Shown here in pieces: positions 15,269-23,964 of a stretch of 50,529 bases of DNA (position 1 is its first letter; each line of letters begins with the position of its first letter). The notes beneath the pieces were generated by a model that saw nothing but the letters and a program-made list of their open reading frames with translations, was not told the DNA's origin and did no database searches. The DNA comes from Candidatus Anaeroferrophillacea bacterium. GTDB lineage: Bacteria > Desulfobacterota > Anaeroferrophillalia > Anaeroferrophillales > Anaeroferrophillaceae. Both the position numbers and the translations under genes were made by a program. The stretch lies in assembly GCA_016933675.1 (NCBI GenBank), contig JAFGAM010000010.1, positions 1 through 50,529 on the forward strand, in the 5' to 3' direction.

Positions 15269-16929
15269 TGGCAGCCCGTCCCGACCGCTTCGGTGAATAC
15301 CTCCTCAAGGCCGGCGCCATCACCCGCGAGGCGCTCTCCACCCTGCTGGAGGCCCAGCGCCTGAACCGTGAACGCCTCGGTGTCCTCACGGTGCGCCACG
15401 GCTACCTGAGCGAGAAGGAGATGACCCGGCTGCTGGCTGAATTCCTCGGCATGCCGCTGCTGGTCCAGCAGGTGACCGACATCGACCGCAAACTGCTGCA
15501 GCTCATCCCGCGGAAGATGGCGTTGAAGAACGGCATCATCCCCATCGGCACGGACGAGAAAAACGCCATCCTCTGCGCCTGCGCCGGGGCCGTGGGAATG
15601 AACCAGCTCCTGGCCGTCGCGCGTCTCGCCGACCGCCCGGTAAAACTCGTCCTCACCACCCCGGGCAACCTGAAACGGCTGCAGAACCAGTTCTACAGCC
15701 GGGAGTTCGACACCACCATCCGGGTCTCCGAGAGCGCCGCCGGGGAGACCGACACCGGGATGATCGTCGAGCTGATCGAAAAGCTGCTGGTGCGGGCCGT
15801 CACCCGCGGCGCTTCGGACATCCACCTCGAGCCCCGGCGCGACAGCCTCGAGATCCGGCTGCGCATCGACGGCCTGCTGCAATCCACCGAAACCCTGCCG
15901 GCGACGCTGGCCGGCAAACTCGCCTCGCGCCTCAAGGTACTCTCGGGGCTCGACATCGCCGAACGCCGCCGGCCCCAGGACGGCGCCTTCATCTTCCGCC
16001 CCGAGGTTCTCGACATCGATCTCGAGGCGATCAACATCCGCACCTCGGTCTTCCCCATCGTCACCGGCGAAAAGGTGGTGCTGCGCCTGCTGCCGGCGCC
16101 GGACGAGGAGATCAACATCGACGGCCTGGGGCTCGGCGACGACGACCGCGCCGCCTTCAACCGCCTGCTGAAGCTCAACCACGGCATCATCCTCGTCACC
16201 GGTCCCACCGGGTCGGGGAAGTCCACCACCCTCTACGGCGCGCTGCAGATCCTGCGCCGGGAAACCACCCTCAACATCACCACCATCGAGGACCCGGTGG
16301 AGCTGCAACTCAAGGGCATCAACCAGGCACAGGTGGACGGCGGCATCAAGATGTCCTTTCCCGCCGCGCTCCGGGCCATCCTGCGCCAGGACCCCGACGT
16401 CATCATGGTGGGCGAGATCCGCGACGGCGAGACCATCCGCATCGCCCTCCAGGCGGCGATCACCGGCCACCTGGTGCTCTCCACCCTGCACACCAACGAC
16501 GCCGCCAGCGCCGTCACCCGGCTGCTGGACCTCGGCGCCGAACGGTTTCTGGTGGGCATCTCCATGCGCGCCGTCCTGGCCCAGCGGCTCGTCCGCCTCG
16601 TCTGCCCGCGATGCGCCGCATGGCACGATATCAGCGCCGCCGAATGGCAGCTCCTCGGGCTGGAACCGATACCCGGCGCCCGCACCCGGCGGGGTGCCGG
16701 CTGCGAGGGCTGCAACGGCACCGGCTACCAGGGCCGCACCGGCATCTTCGAGCTGCTGATCTGCGACCGGGAAATCCAGCGGCTGATCAACACCGGCGCC
16801 ACCGCCGACGACATCGCCGGTTATGCCCGCGGCCTCCCCGACTACCACAGCCTGCGGGATGACGGCATCCGGAAGATCACCACCGGCATGACCACCCCCG
16901 AGGAGGTCGTGCGGGTCACCATGGAGTAG
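15268..16929 (+). CDS. PilB/GspE-type assembly ATPase
   Basis: 553 residues. The ATG at 15268 (of an ATGATG pair) is preferred for its spacing to CGGAGGAA; the track's 185 upstream codons are a shadow of pilT. Domains: MshEN/GspE N-terminal domain (about 1-140, FGEYLLKAGAITREALSTLL), then the ATPase core with RGASDIHLEP, an intact Walker A (GPTGSGKSTTLYG), IEDPVELQLKGINQAQV, Walker B (DPDVIMVGEIRDGET), and a His box (TGHLVLSTLHTNDA). The tetracysteine zinc site CPRC ... CEGC lies near residue 450-480. It powers pilus or pseudopilus assembly. The neighbouring PilT-like ATPase with a damaged P-loop makes this the active motor of the operon. Confidence 0.92.
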   Translation: MAARPDRFGEYLLKAGAITREALSTLLEAQRLNRERLGVLTVRHGYLSEKEMTRLLAEFLGMPLLVQQVTDIDRKLLQLIPRKMALKNGIIPIGTDEKNAILCACAGAVGMNQLLAVARLADRPVKLVLTTPGNLKRLQNQFYSREFDTTIRVSESAAGETDTGMIVELIEKLLVRAVTRGASDIHLEPRRDSLEIRLRIDGLLQSTETLPATLAGKLASRLKVLSGLDIAERRRPQDGAFIFRPEVLDIDLEAINIRTSVFPIVTGEKVVLRLLPAPDEEINIDGLGLGDDDRAAFNRLLKLNHGIILVTGPTGSGKSTTLYGALQILRRETTLNITTIEDPVELQLKGINQAQVDGGIKMSFPAALRAILRQDPDVIMVGEIRDGETIRIALQAAITGHLVLSTLHTNDAASAVTRLLDLGAERFLVGISMRAVLAQRLVRLVCPRCAAWHDISAAEWQLLGLEPIPGARTRRGAGCEGCNGTGYQGRTGIFELLICDREIQRLINTGATADDIAGYARGLPDYHSLRDDGIRKITTGMTTPEEVVRVTME

Positions 16930-16932
16930 CCC

Positions 16933-18153
16933 ATGCCCATCTACGCCTATACCGCGGTGGGCGGCGACGGCGCCATCGTCCGCGACCATCTCGTCGCGCC
17001 GTCCCCCGCCGACGCCGCCCGGCGGCTGGCGGCGCGGCAGTTGAGCATCATCGACATCAGGGAACAGACCGGCGAGGTGGTCTCCCGGCGTTTCGACCAC
17101 CGGACCCTGCTGGCCGCCGTCACCCCGGTGCGGAGCCGGAGCCTGATCCTGCTCTTCCGGCTGCTCACCGCGCTCATCACCTCGGGGATCACCATCAGCG
17201 AATCGATCATGGTCCTCTACCAGCAGGAACAGCACCCGCGCCTGCGGGCGGTCCTCGACGACCTGCGCATCAAGATCGAGGGCGGCGTCGCCCTCAGCAG
17301 CGCCATGGCCACCCACCCGAAGGTGTTCCCGCCCCTGGCGGTCAGCATGATCCGCGCCGGCGAGCTGGGGGGCATCCTCGAAACGGTACTCGAGCGGCTC
17401 ACCACCTACCTGGAAAAACGCGCCGCCCTGCGCGCCAAGATCATCCTCAGCCTGATCTATCCGGGAATCGTCGTGCTGTTCGCCACCGGCGTCATCGCCT
17501 TTCTCGTCATCGGCGTCATCCCGCGCTTCGTCACCCTCATGGGAGGCCGCCAACTGCCGTGGAACACCCAGTTCATCCTCGACCTGTCGAAATTCGTCAC
17601 CGCCCACCTGGCGCACATCGGCGGCGGCCTGGCGGCGGGCGCCGGCGTCGTCACCTTCCTGCTGGCGGCTCCGGAGAGCCGGCTGGTCATCGACCGCCTG
17701 CGCATCTATCTGCCGGTGGTGGGACCGGTGTTCCGCCTCGCCGCGGTGACCCAGTTCACCAACACCATGGCCTCGCTGCTGGGCGCCGGCATCCCGCTGG
17801 TGGACGCCCTCACGGCCACCCGGGAGACGATCATGAACACCGCCTTCCGGCGCGACCTCGACCGCGGCGCCGAACGCATCATCGCCGGCACCCAGCTCTC
17901 CACCGTCCTCGCCGAAATCCCCATCGCCACGCCGATGCTGGTGGCGGTGACGCGCATCGGCGAGGAATCGGGTACCATGGACCAGGCCATGCAGATGGTG
18001 GCCGAAGCCCACGAAACCATGCTCAACGACCGGGTCGCGCGGATGAGCGTGATGATCGAACCGCTGCTCATTCTCACCCTCGGCGCCATCGTCGGCTTCG
18101 TCGCCTGGGCGCTGATCGCCGGGATGCTGTCGCTCTACTCCGCCGGCAGGTAG
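16933..18153 (+). CDS. PilC/GspF inner-membrane platform protein
   Basis: 406 residues, three bases after the ATPase stop. Two repeated GspF domains are visible: about 70-195 (SLILLFRLLTALITSGITISESI ... SMIRAGELGGILETVLERL) and about 270-400 (FTNTMASLLGAGIPLVDAL ... VTRIGEESGTMDQAM). Three membrane helices follow the usual pattern (near 170, 220 and 380). The N-terminal beta region MPIYAYTAVGGDGAI is standard for PilC/GspF. It couples the ATPase below it to pilin insertion. The length matches the family. Confidence 0.92.
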   Translation: MPIYAYTAVGGDGAIVRDHLVAPSPADAARRLAARQLSIIDIREQTGEVVSRRFDHRTLLAAVTPVRSRSLILLFRLLTALITSGITISESIMVLYQQEQHPRLRAVLDDLRIKIEGGVALSSAMATHPKVFPPLAVSMIRAGELGGILETVLERLTTYLEKRAALRAKIILSLIYPGIVVLFATGVIAFLVIGVIPRFVTLMGGRQLPWNTQFILDLSKFVTAHLAHIGGGLAAGAGVVTFLLAAPESRLVIDRLRIYLPVVGPVFRLAAVTQFTNTMASLLGAGIPLVDALTATRETIMNTAFRRDLDRGAERIIAGTQLSTVLAEIPIATPMLVAVTRIGEESGTMDQAMQMVAEAHETMLNDRVARMSVMIEPLLILTLGAIVGFVAWALIAGMLSLYSAGR

Positions 18154-18237
18154 AAAACCAGGCCCCGGTTTTGCGCCCCGCCTCCCGGCCGCCGGGGGAC
18201 GGCGGCGAGCGGGGAACAACAGACAGGAATTGAAAAA

Positions 18238-18624
18238 ATGGTCGAACTGATCCGCCAGCTCCTCGTCGCCGGGATCGCCATGGGCCTGCTGGCCGGCAAC
18301 GCCGACACCATCAAGTCGTTCTACGACGACACCGTCCACCTGGCGCGCCGGATCAGCACCGCCGGCGACCTCCGGTCCATCGGCCTGATGCTCGACCGCA
18401 CCTGCCTCAAACACGGTCGGGCACCGTCGGCGCGGGGCTTCGACGCCTGGCTCGCGGCCAATTTCAAGGAATCCGACAGCGGCATCAGCACCGCAGGCAC
18501 CGACGCCTGGGGCAACCGCCTGGTCTACCGGACCTTCGACCGCCGGCGGGCCTATCTGATTATCAGCGCCGGACCCGACGGCATCGCCGACACCGCCGAC
18601 GACATCCGTCGCAGCGGCCCCTGA
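18238..18624 (+). CDS. GspG-like pseudopilin C-domain protein lacking a prepilin signal
   Basis: 128 residues. The second half has the major pseudopilin (GspG) layout, with DAWGNRLVYR near residue 90 and a C-terminal loop SAGPDGIADTADDI like the calcium-binding loop of GspG. The N-terminus (MVELIRQLLVAGIAMGLLAG) is hydrophobic but has no G/FTLIE prepilin peptidase site. It may be a non-polymerising relative or a periplasmic accessory anchored by its helix. Codons and spacing match the operon (84 bases after PilC, with GGAATTG upstream rather than a strong ribosome site). The function is inferred from the C-domain only. Confidence 0.65.
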   Translation: MVELIRQLLVAGIAMGLLAGNADTIKSFYDDTVHLARRISTAGDLRSIGLMLDRTCLKHGRAPSARGFDAWLAANFKESDSGISTAGTDAWGNRLVYRTFDRRRAYLIISAGPDGIADTADDIRRSGP

Positions 18625-18666
18625 ACCGTCAACCATCGCAAAGCCCGAAAGGAGAGTGAGGCTCAC

Positions 18667-19356
18667 ATGAAACAACCGCAATCGGGAAAAAAATTCCGCC
18701 GCCGGCTACTTGTCCGCCGCCCCTTCCAGCTCGGCGTCGCGCTGCGCATCGCCGCGCTGCAGATCCCCGCCGTTCTCGTCACCGCCCTCGGCCTGTCGGT
18801 GTTCTACCTGTTCCGCCTCGACCGGCGCACGACGGCCGACTTCGACACCTCGCTGCTCACCTGGCTGGCGGTGCTCTGCGTCCTGATCACCGCCTGGGCA
18901 ACCTGGTACAGCCTCCGCTACACCCTCGGCATCGCCGGACCGATCCACAAGACCGGTCGCATTCTCAGGGATATCGCCGCCGGCCGGCTGCCGGAACAGC
19001 GGATCACCTTCCGCCAGGGCGACCAGTTCAAGGACCTGGCCGACGACCTCAACCTGCTCGTCGCCAGCCTGCGCCGCGAACCGGTGGAACCATGGTTTCC
19101 GGCCGCCAACGACGCGCCCGCCGCCGGGCACCGCACCCCACACGACCGGCCCGATCCGACCGCAAGCGAAGCCGCGGACACCGTGAGCGGCGCGCAACCA
19201 ACCGGTAAACCAGCCGGTAAACCCGCGGCAACCACCACCGTAAAACCGCAGCCCGCGGGTAAACCTGCCGGCAAACCCGGCGCCGGCATGTCGCCGGAAC
19301 CGTGTTCCGCGGCCTCATCGCCAACCCGTTTTACGATCATCGGAGACGCCTCATGA
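18667..19356 (+). CDS. HAMP-domain membrane protein
   Basis: 229 residues. Two transmembrane segments (about 20-45, VALRIAALQIPAVLVTALGLSVFYLF, and 60-80, TWLAVLCVLITAWATW) flank a very short periplasmic loop. Then comes a HAMP-like helix pair (AGPIHKTGRILRDIAAGRLPEQRITFRQGDQFKDLADDLN). The tail of about 80 residues is Ala/Pro/Thr/Lys-rich with TGKPAGKP repeats and has no kinase or chemotaxis output. A positively charged start (KKFRRRLLVRRPF) sets the N-terminus inside. It is likely a signalling or structural component of the pilus-like operon. Its stop overlaps the next start (ATGA). Confidence 0.7.
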   Translation: MKQPQSGKKFRRRLLVRRPFQLGVALRIAALQIPAVLVTALGLSVFYLFRLDRRTTADFDTSLLTWLAVLCVLITAWATWYSLRYTLGIAGPIHKTGRILRDIAAGRLPEQRITFRQGDQFKDLADDLNLLVASLRREPVEPWFPAANDAPAAGHRTPHDRPDPTASEAADTVSGAQPTGKPAGKPAATTTVKPQPAGKPAGKPGAGMSPEPCSAASSPTRFTIIGDAS

Positions 19357-20237
19357 ACAACAACCGCCTGATCCCGCTCATCGTCCTCATCCTGCTGTTC
19401 GGTGCCGTCGCCTTCGGCCACCGGTATTTCCGGCCGGCCGCACCGGAAACCGCGGACGTCATCGTCACCTTCGCCGACGGCGGCCGCTTCACCGCCGCGG
19501 ATCTCGACGCCCACCGCCGGGTGCTGCAGCGGAAACCGCAGTTCCGCCGCGGCGCCGACCAGTTGACCCCGGAATTCGTCCTCGACCATGCGGTGAACAT
19601 GGCGACGATCGTCGCCGAGGCCCGGCGACTGGGGCTTTTCAACGACCCCCGGGTGCAAAGCGAGATCAACCAGTTCACCGCCGATCTGGTACTCCGGGTT
19701 ATGAAAACCGAGCTGGTCGCGGAAATCGACCGCACCCGCGTCACCGACGATGAGGTGCGGCGACATTACGAAGCCAACCGCGACCGCTACGGGGCCCAAA
19801 ACCTCGAGGAGCGACGGGAATATATCCGCAACGACGTCCTGTTGCGGCGCTACCGCGACGCCTGGCAGCAGACCTACGACCGGCTGCGGCGGGAACATGG
19901 CGTGGTCATCGACGCGGCGGCGTCCCAGCGCTACTTCGCCGCCGACACCGCGGCGGCAGCGGAGCGGGAACCGCAGGCCGCTGACGGCACGGCGGACCCG
20001 GCCGGAAACGGCACCGCCGCCGACGGCGCCAAAGACGCCGCTGCCGGCACCGACGAAAGGCAAGGGACTGCCGGCGGGGAGAGCGGAATTTCCGTCCCCG
20101 GCGAGGGGAAGGCGGCCGCCGCCGGCGCGGAACCGGATACCGACAACGACACAAGCGCCCCCGCCGCCCCGGAAAACAACCTCGACAACGCCGACCGGGC
20201 CCGAGCGCCGCAGCGCCAGCGGCCTGATCGACCGTAA
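19353..20237 (+). CDS. SurA/PpiC-type chaperone-like protein, no PPIase domain seen
   Basis: 294 residues from MNNNRLIPLIV at 19353, which overlaps the HAMP gene stop. An N-terminal signal anchor (LIPLIVLILLFGAVAFG) is followed by a SurA N-terminal-like helical domain (FTAADLDAHRRVL ... EFVLDHAVNMATIVAEARRLGLFNDPRVQ ... VTDDEVRRHYEANRDRYG). The parvulin catalytic core that normally follows is not evident; instead there is a C-terminal ~90-residue Ala/Gly/Asp-rich low-complexity tail. Probably an inner-membrane-anchored periplasmic chaperone for the operon's exported proteins. It could equally be a truncated peptidyl-prolyl isomerase. Confidence 0.7.
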   Translation: MNNNRLIPLIVLILLFGAVAFGHRYFRPAAPETADVIVTFADGGRFTAADLDAHRRVLQRKPQFRRGADQLTPEFVLDHAVNMATIVAEARRLGLFNDPRVQSEINQFTADLVLRVMKTELVAEIDRTRVTDDEVRRHYEANRDRYGAQNLEERREYIRNDVLLRRYRDAWQQTYDRLRREHGVVIDAAASQRYFAADTAAAAEREPQAADGTADPAGNGTAADGAKDAAAGTDERQGTAGGESGISVPGEGKAAAAGAEPDTDNDTSAPAAPENNLDNADRARAPQRQRPDRP

Positions 20238-20330
20238 CGGCACCGACCTGATCGCCGCAGCGCCGACGAACCTGATCCACGGGCGACGGCACCGGCCCGC
20301 GCCGCCGCCGGAAAGGATGGTGAACCGACC

Positions 20331-20879
20331 ATGACCCTCAAGACACTGCTTCTTCTCCCCGCCCTGATCGTGCTGTTCGGCCTGCTCGCCGGCAGCGCCG
20401 GAGCACACTCCACCGCCGGACGCATCAAGGTCGATCTCGATCTGAGCGAACCCGGGGTGGACGACTTCGCCTATTTCATCGAATCGTACGTCCACCGCCA
20501 GCTCTACGACGGGAAATTCGCCGAGAGTCGGCGGCGCTTCTACGTCCGGGAATTCATCGGGGTGGAACATGAAGACAGGCGGGCGACGGTCCGTTTCCTG
20601 GTCCTCGACAACAAGAACAAGCGGATCTTTCCCGACGCCATGAACTTCAGCCGCCGTCCCGACGGGGTTTGGCGGTACCGCGGTGCGGCGGGTGACTTCA
20701 TCCCGGTCTACACCTACACCATGCGCTGGACCTATTACTACCGGCGCTACATCCTCCCGGTTTCCGTCGGCGGCACGGCGCTCGGTCTGGGGCTTTTGGC
20801 GCTGCTGCGCCGCGGACGCAACCGGAAAAGCGGCCGGCACTCGGCGACCGGAAACGATATCGCGGCGGAGCGACAATGA
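20331..20879 (+). CDS. Unknown exported protein with C-terminal membrane anchor
   Basis: 182 residues; start supported by GGAAAGGATGG. A signal peptide (LLLLPALIVLFGLLAGSAGAH) precedes a ~115-residue domain beginning HSTAGRIKVDLDLSEPGVDDFAYFIESYVHRQLYDGKF, with Tyr/Arg-rich beta strands. A transmembrane helix near 145-162 (YILPVSVGGTALGLGLLALL) follows, then a basic cytoplasmic tail. I do not recognise the family. Position between the chaperone-like gene and the GGDEF gene suggests it belongs to the same operon, perhaps as a periplasmic sensor component. Confidence 0.7.
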   Translation: MTLKTLLLLPALIVLFGLLAGSAGAHSTAGRIKVDLDLSEPGVDDFAYFIESYVHRQLYDGKFAESRRRFYVREFIGVEHEDRRATVRFLVLDNKNKRIFPDAMNFSRRPDGVWRYRGAAGDFIPVYTYTMRWTYYYRRYILPVSVGGTALGLGLLALLRRGRNRKSGRHSATGNDIAAERQ

Positions 20880-20889
20880 ATAACGCACC

Positions 20890-21927
20890 ATGCAGATCAA
20901 ACTCGGCACCCGGCTGATCCTCGCCAACACCATCATCATGTTCATCAGCCTCGGCGTTTTCGCGCCCCTGTTGACGGATACGGATTTTCACCGCCTGCTG
21001 CTCTTCGCGCTGCTGTACGTCGTCGCCAACCTGGTGCTGATCCCCGCGGCGCTCCACTGGATCTGCCTTGCCGATCTGCGCACCATCCAGAACGTCATCG
21101 GCGGCATCAAGCGCGGCGACTACGACATCGAGCTGGAAGCCGCGCCGGAACCCCACGACCCGGAAGATGAATACGAGCTCAACCGCCTCAAACGCGAAAT
21201 CGTCTGGATACGCCGCGCCATCGGCATGCGCGAAGAGGACATCCGCCACCAGACCAGGCAGATCCAGACACTCAACGAGGCCCTGCGCATCGAAGCCATT
21301 ACCGACAAGCTGACCGGACTTCACAACGCCCGCTTCTTCTGGGAACGCATCGGCGACTGCTTCAACGATCACCTGCGCACCGGCGAGCCCTTCGCCTTCG
21401 TCATCCTGGACATCGATTTCTTCAAGCGCGTCAACGACACCTACGGCCACCTGAACGGCGACCGGGTCCTCGAACAGTTCGCCCTGACACTGCGCGAGAA
21501 TACCCGCAAGACCGATGTCGCGGCCCGCATCGGCGGCGAGGAGTTCGCCCTGATCCTGCGTCACATCTCGCCCCGGGACACGCAAAACAACCTGCGCCGG
21601 CTCCATGTCCGCCTGCGCGAACAGGATCTCCACCTGGGAGCCGAGACGACGATCCGGATCACCGTCAGCATCGGCTATTACGTGATCTCGGACCGGCCTC
21701 CGGCGCCGGCGGACGAGACCCCGAGGTCCCCGCACGACATCGTCAAGCGCGCCGACGACGCCCTCTACTGGGTCAAGGACAACGGTCGGGACGGGCTCAT
21801 GGCCTGGCACGAACTCGATCCCGGCTACCGTGAGCAGCGCCGCAACGCGCCGCCGACGGCGGGGGAGCCCCCGGCCGGAACCGCGCCCGCCGCGGCGGAC
21901 ATACAACCGGCGCGGCCGGAAGCGTGA
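20890..21927 (+). CDS. Diguanylate cyclase (GGDEF), membrane-bound
   Basis: 345 residues. Two transmembrane helices (about 8-30 and 38-60) with a short loop are followed by a HAMP/coiled-coil-like linker (KREIVWIRRAIGMREEDIRHQTRQIQTLNEALR), then a GGDEF domain with DKLTGLHNARFF, DIDFFKRVNDTYGHLNGD and the active-site ARIGGEEFALIL. No canonical RxxD inhibitory site is evident just upstream (TLRENTRKTDVAARIGGEEF gives RKTD, which is a possible I-site). It makes cyclic di-GMP from two GTP, and sitting at the end of a pilus-like operon it probably tunes surface attachment or motility. A Pro/Ala-rich tail ends the protein. Confidence 0.9.
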   Translation: MQIKLGTRLILANTIIMFISLGVFAPLLTDTDFHRLLLFALLYVVANLVLIPAALHWICLADLRTIQNVIGGIKRGDYDIELEAAPEPHDPEDEYELNRLKREIVWIRRAIGMREEDIRHQTRQIQTLNEALRIEAITDKLTGLHNARFFWERIGDCFNDHLRTGEPFAFVILDIDFFKRVNDTYGHLNGDRVLEQFALTLRENTRKTDVAARIGGEEFALILRHISPRDTQNNLRRLHVRLREQDLHLGAETTIRITVSIGYYVISDRPPAPADETPRSPHDIVKRADDALYWVKDNGRDGLMAWHELDPGYREQRRNAPPTAGEPPAGTAPAAADIQPARPEA

Positions 21928-22083
21928 TCAGCGTCTCCGGGTTTGCGACCCCGGCGTGGCCGGAATCCCATGCCGGCGGGACCGCGGTGCCAACCACTGG
22001 CGGCGCCGCGTGGCCGGCCCATGACTGTGGCGTACCGACGAACCCCGCGCCCGCACGACCAGCCGGGGACAATCCCCCAAAGG

Positions 22084-22126
22084 TGTGACCCCGGTCACAG
22101 AATCTGATCCACGTTTGTGGCATACA
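22084..22126 (+). promoter_or_regulatory. CRP-type operator and class II promoter of the FmdE gene
   Basis: TGTGACCCCGGTCACA at 22084-22099, with an extended -10 (TG 22118-22119, CATACA 22121-22126) at the same spacing as the flavodoxin promoter; predicted start near 22133, operator centre at -41.5. The remaining 21928-22222 space holds no gene. Confidence 0.7.
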
Positions 22127-22222
22127 CTGCATGCATTCGCCCGCTAAAACTTTCTACGCAAACCCAACGGCTATTATTTTTCCCCGCGGGCAGCCGCGGA
22201 CACATAAACGGAGGTAAAAATC

Positions 22223-22963
22223 ATGATGAAAAAACTTGCTTTGTTCCTGCTCGCGGCGCTGCTGCTACTGCCCGGATCAGCCGCGGCCGGCGACTGCCTG
22301 GGCAGTCATAAAGAAAACGGGGTGACGGTGACGGTTCCCGACACCCCGCCGCTGCGGATCATGATCGACGGCACGGTCCGTGAGTTCACCCTGAAGCAGG
22401 CCTTCGCCTTCCACGGGCATGAATGTCCGGGGATGACCACTGCCTTTCTCGCCTTAAGATACGCCTTGAACATCCTTTTCGGCGACGAGATTCCCCGCGC
22501 GGATGATATCCTGATCATCGGTCGCAGCCCGGCGGGCGGCATCAGGGATCTCATCGACCTGATTATGAAGGGCGACAACCCGGCGCTGAAAACCTGGGCC
22601 CCGGCAGGGATGCGCAACGATCAGTCGCGCTTCACCTACACCATCATGCGGAAATCAACCGCGGAGCTGCTGGAAATCAGCCTGAAGAAGGAGCTGCTGC
22701 CGACTGATTTCACCCTGCTGAAGCAGAAGCAGAAGAAAAAGGAAAGCACCCCGGAAGAAGACCGGCGGCTCCACGACCAGATGAAAAACATGATCATCGG
22801 CTTCCCCGCGAAACCCGCCACCGAGCTGTTCGGAACCCCCGAGCCCCGCAAGGTACTGCTGTGGGGCAGCGTGGAAAAGGGGGAAATGGACCGGCACATC
22901 CGCGCCATGAGAATGGAACAGAAGAAACAGTTGCGCCGTCAGGCGGAGGAGGCAAAAAAATGA
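22223..22963 (+). CDS. Exported FmdE-family metal-binding protein
   Basis: 246 residues, ACGGAGGTAAAAATC before the ATGATG start. A signal peptide (LALFLLAALLLLPGSAAA) is followed by the FmdE core with the conserved FHGHECPGMTTAFLALR, whose His-x-His-x-x-Cys-like residues bind metal in this family. Then come LFGDEIPRADDILIIG and SPAGGIRDLIDLI. The C-terminal ~80 residues are Lys/Glu-rich and partly helical. FmdE is named from the molybdenum formylmethanofuran dehydrogenase operon but is widespread in anaerobes with unknown roles; an exported form is notable. The gene is behind a CRP-type promoter and followed by a second, divergent FmdE-like gene. Confidence 0.82.
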   Translation: MMKKLALFLLAALLLLPGSAAAGDCLGSHKENGVTVTVPDTPPLRIMIDGTVREFTLKQAFAFHGHECPGMTTAFLALRYALNILFGDEIPRADDILIIGRSPAGGIRDLIDLIMKGDNPALKTWAPAGMRNDQSRFTYTIMRKSTAELLEISLKKELLPTDFTLLKQKQKKKESTPEEDRRLHDQMKNMIIGFPAKPATELFGTPEPRKVLLWGSVEKGEMDRHIRAMRMEQKKQLRRQAEEAKK

Positions 22964-22989
22964 TGAATGACGCCGCAGTGAGTCAATTA

Positions 22990-23022
22990 CCTGTCTGTCT
23001 GCGTGCGCCACGCACAGACAGG
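22990..23022. repeat. Dispersed CTGTCTGT hairpin, copy B
   Basis: CCTGTCTGTCTGCGTG and CACGCACAGACAGG pair with a two-base bulge. It follows the FmdE stop (22963) by 27 bases and shares its arm sequence with copies at 3340-3372 and 48508-48548. It may serve as the transcript end of the FmdE gene. Confidence 0.7.
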
Positions 23023-23071
23023 CAACGGAGATGACGGACCTGTTGTCAAGCCATCAAAAAAACCGCAAAAG

Positions 23072-23115
23072 TGTGATCCCGGTCACAGACAGGAGAAGGA
23101 TCAACGTGGCATAAG
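23072..23115 (+). promoter_or_regulatory. CRP-type operator and class II promoter of the second FmdE-like gene
   Basis: TGTGATCCCGGTCACA at 23072-23087 with TG at 23107-23108 and hexamer CATAAG at 23110-23115; predicted start near 23122, centre at -42.5. An A-rich stretch precedes the operator, as at 26050-26060. Confidence 0.68.
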
Positions 23116-23188
23116 GTCCTTCTCATCAGAACCGCAGAACGTGAAATACCATACAGAAACCTGTAACCACGGAAAAAGGAGGACGGTA

Positions 23189-23935
23189 ATGAAGAGGATG
23201 GCGCAACACGGCGGGATGGTCGCGGCGGCACTGGCTCTGGTTCTCTGCCTGGTAGTCGCTGCCGGCGCGGACACCATCCGCGCGAACACGGTGGTCGTAG
23301 AAGCCGGCGGAACGCCAACAACCTATGACTTCGACCAGGTCAAACTCGAGGAAGAAGACGGTGTGGTCAAGGTCTGCGTGTGCAAATCCCTTGCCTTCCG
23401 GGCGCTGCAACTCCTGTCAGGCTGCTTTGCCGATGGCGTCGTCCCGCGGGACGACATCCGGATTCTTACCGGCTGGACCACCGACGGCGCCGGGGAACTT
23501 TTCGTCGACATCATGGGCTGGCCGACCGAAGATCTCGCCTTCACCGCCGGTGCCACAGAATTCACCCAACTGAATATCGCTGACGCCTACTTCATCTTCA
23601 TCCGGAAATCGACCGGCAGAGCGTGGCGGGTAACCGCAGACGAGGCCCTGTATCCGAAGGGCTTTTTCCCCTACCGGACCCTGATCAAGAGCGGACAGGC
23701 AACCAATGCGGAAAAACAATTCTTCCAGACCGCGCTACGGCCCCAGGCGGTAGCCAACATGGAAGCGATCCCGCTCATCGACAAGCTGGATATCCGGCCG
23801 GTGGCCTTTTTCGGTACGGATGGCATCCTGCGTATCCCGACCGTATGCGCCGCCGACGGCAGCGAATATGAAATCGAATTGCGCCTCACCGGCGACTCGA
23901 CCTTCACGCTGGAAGGCGCCGAAGCACTACACTGA
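23189..23935 (+). CDS. Exported FmdE-like protein with altered metal motif
   Basis: 248 residues from MKRMAQHGGM at 23189 (AAAGGAGGACGGTA upstream); the longer frame from 23003 crosses the hairpin and promoter and was rejected. A signal peptide (VAAALALVLCLVVAAGA) precedes the mature protein. Its core (VCVCKSLAFRALQLLSGCF, then VVPRDDIRILTGWTTDGAGELFVDIMGW) aligns in layout with FmdE proteins, but the His-x-His-Cys site is replaced by Cys-Val-Cys and another Cys. It may therefore bind a different ligand. A perfect 17-bp terminator-like hairpin follows. Being beside FmdE under the same type of promoter suggests a paired function. Confidence 0.7.
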   Translation: MKRMAQHGGMVAAALALVLCLVVAAGADTIRANTVVVEAGGTPTTYDFDQVKLEEEDGVVKVCVCKSLAFRALQLLSGCFADGVVPRDDIRILTGWTTDGAGELFVDIMGWPTEDLAFTAGATEFTQLNIADAYFIFIRKSTGRAWRVTADEALYPKGFFPYRTLIKSGQATNAEKQFFQTALRPQAVANMEAIPLIDKLDIRPVAFFGTDGILRIPTVCAADGSEYEIELRLTGDSTFTLEGAEALH

Positions 23936-23964
23936 CCGAGATACTTCAGCGGCAGCCCTCTCCT

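Noticed and set aside
15109-18681. 1190-codon open frame on the minus strand
   Set aside because: It is antisense to the PilT-PilB-PilC genes, whose motifs are unmistakable; stop-free antisense frames are common at this GC content. The same holds for 630-2312 (+), 12516-14141 (-), 18918-20945 (-), 35967-37763 (+) and 42191-43990 (+).
9301-22135. Sigma-54 promoters suggested by TGGCAT next to the operators
   Set aside because: The -12 TTGC element is missing or out of register in all copies; the TG fits better as an extended -10 at class II CRP spacing.
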